64,000 nt of DNA, from positions 5,908,265 to 5,972,264 of the forward strand of contig NC_079505.1 in assembly GCF_030052815.1 (NCBI RefSeq), written 5' to 3'. This DNA comes from Hevea brasiliensis. Taxonomy: Eukaryota > Streptophyta > Magnoliopsida > Malpighiales > Euphorbiaceae. Of the stretch, positions 31,701-44,970 are shown in pieces. The notes under the pieces were generated by a model. The model had not been told where the DNA came from. It ran no database searches and worked only from the letters and a program-made list of their open reading frames with translations. Positions within the stretch are counted from its first letter, which is position 1, and every line of letters starts with the position of its first letter. Made by a program: the position numbers and the translations under genes.

Positions 31701-34700
31701 GTGCTGGTATTTTGTTTTCTTTATCGAAAATGGTTGAAGAAAAAAAGAAGAATTCAGAAACTAATACAGGTGCTATGACTTATAATCCTTCTTTACAAAT
31801 CAGTCCCATAAAGTTTAATGGTACTAATTATCTTGTGTAGTCAAGATCCTGTTTATTGTTCACTCATGCTATAGAACTACAAGGATATGTCACCAGGGAT
31901 AAATCAAAACCGAAAATTGAAAGCACCACTTAGGACTTAAACCCATAGCTTTGTGAAGGAGGAGGGCAATAAGAAAAAATAAACCCTAGAATTTTTTGCA
32001 GGCTTTGATACCATGTTGCCTTTTCAGAAAGAAAGAAGAAAAGGGAGAGAATTTGAATGAACCTCAAAAGATTACATTTTCATTTTCTTGTCCTCATAAT
32101 ACATAAGAGTTCATATTTATAATGGAAGTACGAGATATATGGCATTCCTTAAATCACTCTTTAGTACAAGCACTAATTAAGTTAATCAATTGCATAATTT
32201 TCTCATAAGCATATCCTATAAATTAAAGTAAAATGTCATCAATTCCAACAGATACTACCAAAGTAATGCTGATCATACTCTATTTATGAAACATTGTAAA
32301 GGTATGATTACACTGCTTAGTGTTTACGTTGATGACACAGTCGTGACAAGAGATGACAAGGAAGAGATTGCCAATCTAAGAAAGCTCTTGGCTTAGGGAT
32401 TTGAGATTAAAGACTTGGGTAAATTAAAGTACTTCCTTGGAATAGAGGTGGCCAAATCAGACAAAAGAATCTTTAAGAAATACATATTGGATCTCCTAGA
32501 GGAAGCTGGCATGTTAGGCTGTAAACCTGTTGAATCTACTATTGAAAATAATCATAGGCTGCAAGCAGGAGTTGGAGAATCAGTTGACTTAAGGAGATAT
32601 CAGAGGTTGATGAGGATACTAATTTATCTCTCATATTAGACCAGATATAGCCTATGCAGTGAGTCTAGTAAGCCAATACATAGATGATCCTTAGGAACCT
32701 CACTTAGAGGCTGTTTTTTATATCCTGAGGTATTTAAAACCTGCACCTGGAAAATGACTTCTTTTTTCAGAGCATGCTAATCTCCAAATAAAAGTCTTTA
32801 CAAATGCAGATTGGGCTGGATCTCTCAATGATAGGAGATCAACGTCAAGTTATTATGCCTTTATTGGTGGGAATCTAGTCACTTGGAGGAACAAGAAGCA
32901 AAATGTGACAGCAAGATCTAGTATTAAGGCAGAATATAGAGCCATGACACAGGGAATTTGTGAGCTATTGTGGTTGCGAAAATTGATGGAAGAGACGAAG
33001 CTGACAGAAACAAATAGTTTGTCCTTATTTTGTGACAATAAAGCTGTTATTAGTATTGTGCACAATCTAGTTCAACATGATCGGACCAAGCATATACAAA
33101 TTAACCGACACTTCATAAAGGAGAAGATAGTAGATGGATCTTTGAGTGTCTCTCACGTGTCTTCGAAGGAGCAATTGGCCGATGCGTTCACTAAGGGTCT
33201 AAGCAGCAAATTGTTCCATACTCTAGTTTGCAAGTTGGGCATGTGTAATATACATGAGCCAACTTGAAGGAGAGTGTTGGAATCATGTTATTTATTTCTA
33301 TATATTCCTTATTTATAATACTGTTTTATAGGGTTTTTTATTCTTTCCTATTTATGTTTTGGTATTCCTATCTATATGGGATTACCTTTCCTTATGTATC
33401 TAGGATTCCTCTTTAGATTAGATACCTTGCATTTAAATACAGCTTAATGTACACAGATTGAATATAGAGAAATATTATCGATTTTCTTCCAAAACTAATA
33501 TGTTCAACACTAACACTACCTCCTTTCCCATGCCACACATTCCATTGCTCCACCCCTCCACTTCCCTGCCACTTAAACACCACCAACCCTCCCACACCAA
33601 TCCACCACTAGAGATCTAGCTTCAATAGTGAATCTGTCCAAATAACTTCCAACTTCAAATGTAATTGCACAATTATTGCCTCAAAGAGGCAATTCAACTT
33701 TTCAACTCCTTCAAATTGATCTTTTTTTTTCTTTTTAAAAATTTTCTATTCTAATGAATATCATCTGTTGTGCTTTGTTAAAGGAGAAATTTCTTGGTGA
33801 AAATAAACATCAAAATTTTTATAAAACACAAGCACATAACTGTTACAAATCCCCTTTTATCAATATTTATAAGGCCTAGTCAACAAATAATATTATTGTT
33901 AATGATCTAGTAGTTCCTAAAGGGAAAACATTTTCAAACTTCAAATTTTGCAGCAATCCATATTTTTATGTGTTGCTAGACAAAAGGTAGACGATACTCA
34001 AAAGAAACTGACAAGATCAAAGCCCTCCCTATTAGTTATTTTAGTACTTGACAATTTCAAAGCTTTGTATAAAAATAAAATTAGGAATTTTCTAAAATTT
34101 TTGGAGCAAGTTCCACATTTTGTCGAAACCCGTGGAACTTTTAGCGAACTTCCAAAGTTTTGAAAAAATGAAGTCAAAAACTCAACATGCTAGGCCTGCA
34201 TGAGGTCCAAGCCCAACAACAATATGGAGTCCAACACACAGAAGCAGCCAAGCACTCGTCACATGTGTGCACAAAACTCCGTCATTCTACTCATCCTTGA
34301 CCTTCAACCTGGTCAACATGAACCATATGGATTGACATCCACCATCTGACAGGCTTGTGACTTTTTGAGCCTCTAGTTGCCGTTTTTGACTTTCCTCACT
34401 GGCCAACAACTTTTGGAGGCTCAATTGGCGTGATTTCCAGCCTTAATTTGCTATGAGAAGGCCTTTAAATACCCCATTGAGTCTCAAGGAGACACTTATT
34501 GTAAACCTGGAATCCATAAACTCTCCTTCGACTCCAGTTGATTTTGTAACCCCCACCGTGAATGCTTCATGCCAAAACAGTCCCCATACACCAAACTTTC
34601 GAAGCTACCTTTAAAAGCCTTTGACATTGACAAAATTAGTAGATTGAAAACCCTTCCCCAAGCCTCTGCCATCATCAATTTGTCACTATCTAGCTGTCTT

Positions 34701-37700
34701 TCCGGTGAGTACATACCACTAGTGAACTCCCCTTAACAAGTCAAAGCTACCAACATTAATTTGGCTACAAACCTCTATTAGCAAATAGTAGCTCCGGAGA
34801 CGCACCAATGAAGCAATTCTACAGGTATGCTGATGTCATCGCCATGTCAGTTGACATGCAGCCACGCGGAAGCACTATGCATAACGCGTTTTTGACACGT
34901 GGACCTTGTTAAGATGCTTTGATTTGTTGAGATTCTTACCTTGATTCATGTCCTTAGTCTTCCTAATTAGTTGTTGTAATCATGTGATTTTTTCTAGGAT
35001 CTGTAAAATAGCCTAGAATCTATATATTCCTTTTTTGTATATTCCTATTCTGTATTCCTCTGTAACCCAAATGGCTTGAAGGAATAATCAAGCTCTTTAG
35101 CTCCAATCTTCTCTTCGTTCTCTACTCCAAATCTATTCTGCTTTATAGACCTCTAGCACTTCGACACATGGCATAACTTCTACCTGCCATGTGGCATCCT
35201 ACGAACCTAAGAGCGAATTTTAGAAGCTAGTCCCCTTCACGTTTTTCAAGATCACAAACTCATTAGTGTAAGTCAGTTTCGTATTTCAAATAACTCTAAG
35301 CTCTCTTTTTATGCGTTTGAATATTTTTATCGGTGTTTTTGGACTAGCTAGTTTGAAGTTTATCTATCTACCAAATTTAGGAAAAATGCATATTCAATTC
35401 TGAAAAACAATAAGGTTGTTGGCTAAATTAATTAAATTACCAAAATTTAAGGAAATTGCATATTCGGTTCTAAAAAATAATAAGGTTGTTGGCTGAATTA
35501 ATAAAATTAAGATAGACTGTAGCTATGGCACTATTATGGAATAAATGATTGTAGCTGACTGCAGTAATGATCCTCTAGCAGACATTATTTGAAAGGATTA
35601 TTTTTGAAAGAATTAATTCCAATTTATTTTCTATTTTAATTAAATTCATATTTATCAATTTTTCATAATTACTTTTCTAGACCATACGGATATTTCTTCT
35701 ACTTCTCATCAACAAGAGTAATTTCAGTCCAGTCATCAAATCATGGTGAGTATATATTAAATGACATTCCATGGCATCATTAGAATATTTTTAATATGTC
35801 ATTCACATCATGTGACTTAGCAGTTTTATTTTCAAACAATGGAATTGGATCATCATGCATATTTATTATTGCATTAATTGTTGGTGTTATTTCTTTTGTT
35901 TCATGGGCTAATTGAGTTATGTTTTATGCTAAGGGGGTTAGGATTATATGCACTAACAATGGTGTGAAATGAAAAATTAAAGGTTGGAAAGCTACTTCTG
36001 TCATCGCTATAGATCGAAACAAGATGAGAAGGGCATGTGCAGTGCTGCACTTAAAACCGACTTACGTTATGCTGCAAGTACCCGAGATAGTTGTGATGTG
36101 AACTACTTCGGTTGCGGAATGGATTGTTTGAGAAATGAATAATAGATTTCCTTAAAGTATTCAAGAATAACATAAATCGATCCATGAAATGCTGTGATTA
36201 ATTGTGAATTGTTGTTTAGTTGTAATTAATTGCATTTTATGTAGATAAGGAAGATGGAATTGTGTTAAGGATGGTAAGATTAATTCTATAAATGTTGTGT
36301 GTCATTAAATATCTCTTCACTGGAGACTCACTCCAATTTATTTTTTGTTTGTTTACTTTTTAAATTTTTTTTCTCAGGTTTTCAAGAAGACCAATTTAAT
36401 AAAGCTACATCATAGATAGCTCCACAAGTAGTTGACTAAATACTTCCAGCCGTGTGTCTGTTTTTGTTTTAAATAAAATCGTTGGGAATCCACCTAATAA
36501 ATTATGGATAAAGAGCACGTTATATATGTGTATTTATTTAGAATGTGGTTGGGATATCTACCTATTGTGATAAGAAAGTGAAAGGTGATACTATCACTAA
36601 TGTTATGATAAGGGCTTCTTGTACCACTCTAATTTGTTGGAATAATTTAGGGTTTGTGTTGTGTCACCTCGTTTTGGTTTTTTTTTTGAAAAATGCTAGA
36701 ATATTTAGTTCTAAGTTGTAATTGGACATATAATGTTTTCAAAATATTTTGAATGAGATTTTCTTAAGTTATTAAAGGCTTACTATGGGCTTTGATGGCC
36801 TTAAACCTACCGAAGTCCTAGTGTTGGTCCGACTCCAAAAACGAGTCGTGATAGTTTTGAAGAAAACTTGGCAACTTATTTTAAACTTCACCATATCAAG
36901 TTTGGTTGCCAATTAAATTTAAACATAAACTTAGTAAATACATGTAATAATGAACCTCATAGATAGAAACTTAGCAACCTTTTCAGTTTTCCCCAAAGTT
37001 AGTGAAATTAAAAAGCCATGAGTTAAGCCTAATATCAAAATGCAATCTTTTAAGACTACAAAGATTATAAAGGCAATAAGTAGAAGTTATAGAGTGATGC
37101 AAATTTTCTTACATATTCACCTACATACTAGAAAGCTAGTAAGAAAAACCAAATTACTGTGATGGTCATAAACAAAAACATTAGCTAAAGAAAGCATAGG
37201 ATATGTGAGAACAATTTTTCTCTCAAGCAAAAGAATAAAAATATCTATATGCAACAGTACAACACTAGAAACTAGTAAAATGAAAATGAAACAACTATTA
37301 ATGCAATAAGCAAAGATACACTTTAAACAAACTGGGCATTTAAAAGATAAGCTATTGAAAGAAAAAGGTGGGGGAAAGCTTGTGTGTGTGTGTGTGTATA
37401 AGTTGAGAGCAAACTTGCCTGCAGGTGCAATTGGAGGATAATCGATCACATTTGTCACAGGAATATGTATATCTTCTTCACCATAAGAAATGTCCTCACA
37501 TACCAAGCTTAGAAAACAGTACTTCTATCAGTTCGCATGATGTTTATGATGCTCAAGAAAAACAGTGTATTATTCATTTACATGACAGCTTAATTTACAG
37601 ATTTCATACCCAGGTAATCTTGGAGAAACACCGGGTTTTCTTTCTCTTTCATAATGAACCTAAACAAAGCCACAAATTGGTTGGACTATACTATTGGCAC

Positions 37701-40691
37701 ACAAGTTAAACAAATGGAAGAAAAATAGAATATTATGTCACAAAGAAATCTGTCTGCAGAAACAAATGGACATAACAAACTGCTGGTATGATTCTTTATA
37801 GCCAAGTGTGAATGCATCATAACACTATACCCAATCAATTATGTAATGAATTAAAAAGGAAATTATTCAAAGGGTAAATTCACTGTCACATTGCCTTGCA
37901 TTTAAGAAAAAGTTAAGCAAAATGTTAGTAAACCATACCAAATGAAGAACAATTTTGCAATTTGTTTTTGTAGATCAGTAAAAGTTATTCACTATGATGA
38001 ACTACCAAAATACCTTCTCTATAGGATCAATACACACCAAAATAAAGGAAAAAGAAATAATCACCTGATCTATGTCAACTTTGGGCTGTCCTAGAAGTCG
38101 CCTTAAACGATATTTAAAAACATTATGTCCAGAAATACCTTTCTCAGCCCAATGATTCACAACCTACAGACAGAACAAAAAATTAATGGAATATGTGACA
38201 TTCTTATTAGAGTTTAAGCACCCGCAAAATTAATGGAACACGTGACATTCTTATTAATAAATAGCTAAAAGAAATATTATAATTATTAGAATTTAACTAT
38301 AAGGTACAAATATAATTATGAATTAAGCATATATAGTATAATAGTACACTTATAATTAAGAAGTATGAGATAATTTAATGTATTTATAACTAAAATTATA
38401 AAAAAAAAAAAAAAGAGAAATGAAAAATAATATTACGTTGTATTTAGTCCATAATCATACGTGCATATATAAATACGTATAATTATTTGAAAGTATATAA
38501 CATATCTAAAAATCATAGAAAAACATATGTATAAATTCGGTTCTGGTTCTGGTTCGGTTTCAGTACAGTTTTGATTTAATTCTTAGTGAAGAACTAAAAC
38601 TGAACTAAAGCATCAAAATAAATTCAGTTCATTGTGGTTCTTATCGGTTTTGTATAGTTTTTTAGTTCGATTCAGGACCCCTAAGAATCGTGCATAGCCC
38701 TACCACTAACAATAAAAAAATAAACATAAGAAGATAACAATGAGTTCCATTCTCCTTCTCCTCCTTTGCTTGGTTGTTGTTGCTTCTCCTTCTCTATTTG
38801 CTTTCTTCTTCCCCTTATCCTTCTTTCTTTCTTTTTCTCGTTCTTCCTCGGAACTCTAGTTTGAGCGAGGCGGAACATGAACCACAATGTTCCAGAACAT
38901 TGAAGTACCATGTCTTGGGACACTAGAACGGGATCACAATACCAATGGTGGGTAAGTGAATTAGGTAAATATGATTTTAACTTTATCAATTTGATTTGTA
39001 AGTTACTAATTTTGTTTCAGTTATATCTAATAGATCAAAGACGTGTGTCCATGCTAATAAGGTGCAAAGCTGAAAGGCCAAAATACATATAACTTGCAAA
39101 CTTTGCAGAAAAAGGAGCCTCTTAAGCCTAAGAGCCACAAAATATTGATTTTCTCCAAAATTCTTACCCCCATATGAAGCTAATTAAAATGTTTTTCAAA
39201 TTTATATTTTATGAAATGCCATTGCTTGGGAGCTTTTGGGTAAGGGTGAGCATTAAATTGCTTCGATTTTGAACTGTACTGAACCAATCAAAATGAATTT
39301 TATTATTATGTAAAAAATTGTTTTTTATTAAAACGTAATTACTTTAAGGAGAGTAGTACAACATGACCTAGAAGCATTACAAATTTCTGAGGATTTAACC
39401 CAGAATCGTTTAGAGTGGAGAAAGCGAATCCATATAGCCAACCCCAAATTTTTGGGATAAAGGCTTAGTTGAGTTGAGTTGAGTTGAGCAATTACTTTAA
39501 ATAATTGACAACTAGGATAAAAAAAAATTACAGTGTGATTATTTTGTATTTATTTATTATTATGTAATTTTTGAATTATTTATTCTATTAAAATATATTT
39601 TAATCAATAAAAATATTTTTTAGTATAAAATTTCAATTAAAAAAAATGTAAAATATGTTTTATATTATAAATAAAAAATATTTAAATATAAAGTTTAAAT
39701 TTTCTTAATCAAATAAAACTTTAGGGACCATATTGTAATTTACTATTACTTTTTCAAATTCAATTTAGTGCCTTTGGCAACAATTATGGCTACTAATTAA
39801 GTTTTAGCTATAAGACACACAAAAAAAAGGTTTGGCTATTGTAAAAAGCATACAAGTTTTGGATTTTTTGTCCAATAAGCCTTAGAATTTATATGTGTGT
39901 CTGTACATGTGCTTGTGTGCATATACATATAAAATGAAAGAACTTGAAGAATTTAAAATTGAGAATTCAACACTTTTGAACTAATAATCTACCCTCTAAA
40001 AAGCCATCACTAACTCATTGATGGTGAGTGAATAGGCATAACCTACGCATCTTCAACATATTTAAAGACAAAATTCATTAACACACTATAACTATAACAT
40101 ATAAAATTCCTTGAAAACAAGAGAAGCTGAAAGAAAAGGTATTGTCAACCTTGTATAAGCCACAATACATGTACACTTTGCGGTCGCGGCTGCGACTAGC
40201 ACCAAGTTTATATCCACGGATGACTCTAACTGGTACACATTGCTCCATATTATTCTACAAGAGAATGAAAATGAACTTTTAGTAAGACAACAAATTGATT
40301 CAAGTACTTTCAAATTATTCATTGAGTTGTGCAAAATGGTTTAGAAGCCAACATGTCAATTCAAAATATAAATAAAACGTATTAACAGAAACTTAGTCCA
40401 AGATGAATTGCCCCATAAGGACTAATAAGCATAGTTGCAAGTGACACAATTGTGCAATTAGATCATTGGTCAATGCGGAACACATAAAGTACATGGAACC
40501 CACATCAATCAGTTGTCCAAAATGCATGTGACTACTTAGCATTTTCCAATGAAAGGTTGGATTATAATCATAATAACCAAATCACAAGCTGAAAAATTCA
40601 TCAAAACTCATCAAATTATATCCTCAAACACGAACACGAACACAGGTCGTGACAATTTTTAATGATAAAGAAATGGCACGGGAAGGAGACT

Positions 40692-40728
<37 letters not shown>

Positions 40729-43700
40729 TGGTTTCAAATCGCGGTCTCGGTTACAGGTAACAGAAACAAGCTTATAACGGTGTTAACGCAATGATAACGG
40801 CCTAGCGCTATACAAATTTTTTTCAAAAATTTGCAAAGTTGATGAAATGATTAAATATTGGTAGATATAAGTAAAACTAAGATACATAACTATATAATAA
40901 GTATAAATACATCAAATTAAATGTTATTAATAATGTATTTTAATTAAATTAATTCTGAAAAATAATTCAAATTAAAAAAAAAAACACATGAACTGTAGAT
41001 CGGCAAACCAATGCTTCATACTATAAATTTAATAACAAACCTAACATCAAACAAATTTTCTTTAACAAATATGCAAAAAAAAAAAAAAAAACAAATAATA
41101 TTCACCTTTTGTAAGAAGTAATTATGGAGAATAGAAATATTTATGATGATCTTACCTTAAGAAAGAACAAGGGAGAGATTTGAAGAAAGAAGGGGAAGTT
41201 TAAGTGAAATTTTGAGAGAAAATGTGATAGAAACAAGAGTTGGAAGGCTAGAACACATAGAGAATGAAAAAAAAATAATAATAATAAAGAAGACACAACA
41301 TGTCTGTGTTTTTTGTCAGTTGAATTATTGAGATAAAGGCCATTGCCATTACTTAATATTAAATAACAGTTGTTACCGCTATGTAATGGTGGTAACGGCC
41401 GTTACAAATGCAACTTAACATTTGCCTTCAAATAACAAGGTAAAGGGCAACGGCCCCTTGAAAAACCCATCAATAACAACCGTTACATAATGTAACGGCC
41501 GTTATTTAAAACCATGATATATATACAATCATTATTGATGAAATAAATCAATTAGTACCATTGTTATTAAAGGCTCAAGGTGCACTAAGGCACCAAGAGG
41601 TCCTGAAACCTAGGTGCAAGGCGCAAGCGCAGGCGCACGCTTGAGCGAGGTGAGGCGCAAGAATATGAAAAATTCATTAAAAATAAATTATATAACAAAT
41701 TCATTAAAATAAGCACCATAAATTTAATTATTATATTAGTAATCATATAAAAATATATTAACCACCGTTATTGTTAATTAAATTATATATATTATTGAAA
41801 ATTATCATTCAAATTTATTATATTAATTTTATTTTAAATCAAATATAATATTAAAATAATAATTTTTATTTTTATTGCATTATAATTTTAATTTTAATTA
41901 TAGGTTTAATTTAGTAATATCTACCTAAACATAATTTAAAATAATTTAAATTGAATTTTATAACTATAATTTATATTTATTTTTATTTTATGAAAAATAA
42001 AATCAAAAAATACATGCAAAAAAGTATTAATAAAATATATTATCTCTAAATTAAGTTTAGCCCAATAACCATCAATCGATTAAACTCAACCCATTTAAAT
42101 AATATTACATGCCACATCAATAAAAGCCCACCACTTAGCAGCAGCCTACATTTCATCAGCAGGCAGCTAGGTACGCATCGTCTTCAACAACATCTTCTTC
42201 TTCTTCTTCTTCTTCTTCTTCTTCTTCTTCTTCTTCTTCTTCTTCTTCTCTTTCAAGGTTATTGCCTGCTGTCTTCAATGTCTTCTTCTTCTTCTTTTTG
42301 TTTTGTGGTTGTTGTCTACATGTGGGAAGAAAAAAAAAAAAAACGAGCGTTTATGGCTAGGCTCTCTAAGGAATGCCTGACACCTTAGTGCGCCTGGGCT
42401 CACCTAGATGTGCCTCCAGTAGGTCGCTCGCCTTTGGGTGTCTCAGGAGATGGGTCCCTCGCCTGGTGCGCCTTACACCTCAGAGGCGCGCTTTTAATAA
42501 CAGTGATTAGTACTACCCCAAATTACATGGTATCAGAGCTATTTACGTAAGAGAAAATATTTTCTAGAAAAAGAAATTAAGAGTTTTTGTTTGTTTGATT
42601 ACCCACATCCCTAGTTCACCCATATAGGGTGATAGTTTGATCTCACCGCCCATCTCAAGACGAGCGCTTATGGCTAACCATCAATCTCCCTACGTCTAAT
42701 CATCAGAGGAGCTGCGCATGTCCTCCACATGCATGACTTATCCAAATGCTAGCGCGTAATGGTGTTTCTGGTGAACATTTCTACTCCATCTTCTTCCGAC
42801 TTGGTCAACTTGAAACGCTAGCCCAATGAGCTACTGCCCTATTTGGTGACTATTAAAGGAGTCCTTGCTTATTTTAGGTACCACAACTTCTGTTTCTTGC
42901 CCTTTCCTCCTGTGTCTTTTTTCTTCTTGTTCATGTGTAGCTTCAGAGTTACCTTGGGTGCTAAAGCTTCTTTGCAGGTGTTTTGGAACTCGATAGCTTG
43001 TTGTAACCTTATGAGTTATTGTTTTGCTATGTGTTGTATATCTCTTGGTGTTTCCGAGTGTGGGAGTTCTAAAGTTTGGCACATGGGTTGTGCTTTAGGC
43101 ATTTCTTATATTTAAAGTTCATGTTTATTCTAGGAGATTTGAGACCCTTGACTCAGACCCTCCACCAATAGCTTCTTCGTCGGAAGTGCACTTGAACTGT
43201 CTCATCTTTTATGTCTTATAACCATTTGTCTTTTTTGTCTTTTTGTTTCATTCTTCTCTAGATTTTATTTTTATTCCTAAAATTATTTTGGAAGCTTTGT
43301 CACATCCTGACTGGCTTGCAGGAATACAAGAGGAAATGGAGGCTTTGTATGTAATAGTACTTGGAAACTAGTGCCTTTACCCACCGATAAGAAAGCCATT
43401 GTTTGCAAATGGGTATTCACAGTGAAAGTGAATCTAGATGGCTCTATTGCTCAACTAAAGGCCTGCCTTATTGCCAAAGGCTATGCTCAGACTTATGGAA
43501 TGGATTAATCTAACACTTTCTCTCCTGTGGATAAGCCTACTTCTGTTCGCTTGTTTATTTTTCTAGCAGCCACATATGATTGGCCTTTACACCAACTGGA
43601 TATCAAAAATGATTTTCTTCATTGCAATCTTCAGGAAGAGGTCTCTATGGAGCAACCACCTGGTTTTGTTGCTCAGAGAGAGTTAGTAAAGTGTGTAGAC

Positions 43701-44917
43701 TACAAAAATCTTTGTATGGCTTGAAGCAAAGTCCTCAAGTTCGTTTGGGAAATTCAGTGAGGTGGCTTAGGAATTTAGCGTGAAGAAGAGTAATGTGATC
43801 ATTCTATGTTCTATAGACTTTATGAGAATAGCCTAATTTTGCTAATAATCGATGTGAATGATATTATCATCACTGGGAATGACACTACAAGAATTTCATC
43901 TCTTAAATTCTTACCTTCAAACCCAATTTCTAATGCAAGACTAGGGTATGTAGAAATACTTCTTAGGCATTGCAATAATGAGATGTAAGAAACGCATCTT
44001 TTTGTTTGAAAGGAAATAAGTTCTTGACTTGCTGACAAAAATAGAAAAATTAGGTGCTAAGCCTTGGCAATACACCAATGACTCCTAATCTCTAGCTTAC
44101 AGCAGAAAATGGTGAGTTATTTGAAGACACGGAGAAATATAGGAGACTAGCTAGAAAATGAACTATTTGACAGTGACCTGTCCTAATATTGCATACTGTA
44201 TCAGTGTAGTAAGTCAATTGATGTCCGCTCTGACTATTACCCATTGGGAAGCTTTGAGGCATGATTTGTGTTACTTGAAGGGAGCTCCAGGGCATGACAT
44301 CTTGTACAGGAATCATGGACATTCAAATATTGAGTGCTCTTCAAATGCAAACTGAGCAGGATCTAAGGTTGACAGGAGATCAACTTCAGGATTTGTGTCT
44401 TTATTGGAGGTAACTTGGTGCATGAAAAAGTAAGAAATAGAGTATAATCTCTCGATTTGGTACTAAGTCAAAGTATAGAGCCATGGCACAATTAATGTGT
44501 GAAGGGATGTGGATATCTCAATTATTGGAAGAAGTTAGGATTAAGTTCTCATTACCTCCTAAACTATGGTGTGATAATCGAGTTGCTCTTCATAATGCTT
44601 CTAATCCTGTGTTTCATAAATGAACTAAACATATTAAGATTGACTGTCACTTTGTTTGTGAAATGATTCGACAAAAGATTATCTAACAGGGAACATCAAG
44701 ACTGGAGAACATTTAGGAGATATCTTCACAAAAGTTTTGAATGGAGCTCGAGTTGATTATATTTGTAACAAGTTGGGCGTGATTAACATTTATGCTTCAG
44801 CTTAAGGGGAAGTGTTATAGAATAGGATGTTATTGTAAAATAGGAATCAAATTGATAGCATAATTATAGGGAAAGACTTTGTATTTCTTCTTATTTAGTT
44901 AGCATAATTTTAGAAAG

Positions 44918-44970
<53 letters not shown>

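Larger units (their letters stand above)
31056..33514 (+). mobile_element. Ty1/copia LTR retrotransposon, internally deleted, with CTAAC target duplication
   Basis: LTRs at 31061-31290 and 33275-33509 both start TGTTGGAATCA and end ATGTTCAACA; the element is flanked by CTAAC at 31056-31060 and 33510-33514. A tRNA-Met-type primer site (TGGTATAAGAGC) follows the 5' LTR and a purine tract (GAAGGAGAG) precedes the 3' LTR. The interior is only 1984 bp: a short gag start (ATG at 31730, stop near 31838), then a jump to the reverse-transcriptase palm (VYVDDT near 32326) and RNase H to a stop at 33267. Integrase and most of gag are missing, and stops and frameshifts break the rest. By eye the LTRs differ at about two dozen positions, so the insertion is not recent. 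It lies antisense to SUVH4 in intron 10. Confidence 0.92.
30796..37418 (-). other. SUVH4 intron 10 (6.6 kb, GC donor, transposon-filled)
   Basis: The splice sites read CAG|GCAAGT (donor, 37419/37418) and TTTGTAG|GG (acceptor, 30796/30795). Joining here gives a continuous frame through IAPA-G-FKYTKF, as in known SUVH4. The nearest GT donor (AA|GTTTGC) would create an immediate stop. The intron contains the copia element at 31061-33509 and an old LTR end near 36853. Confidence 0.85.
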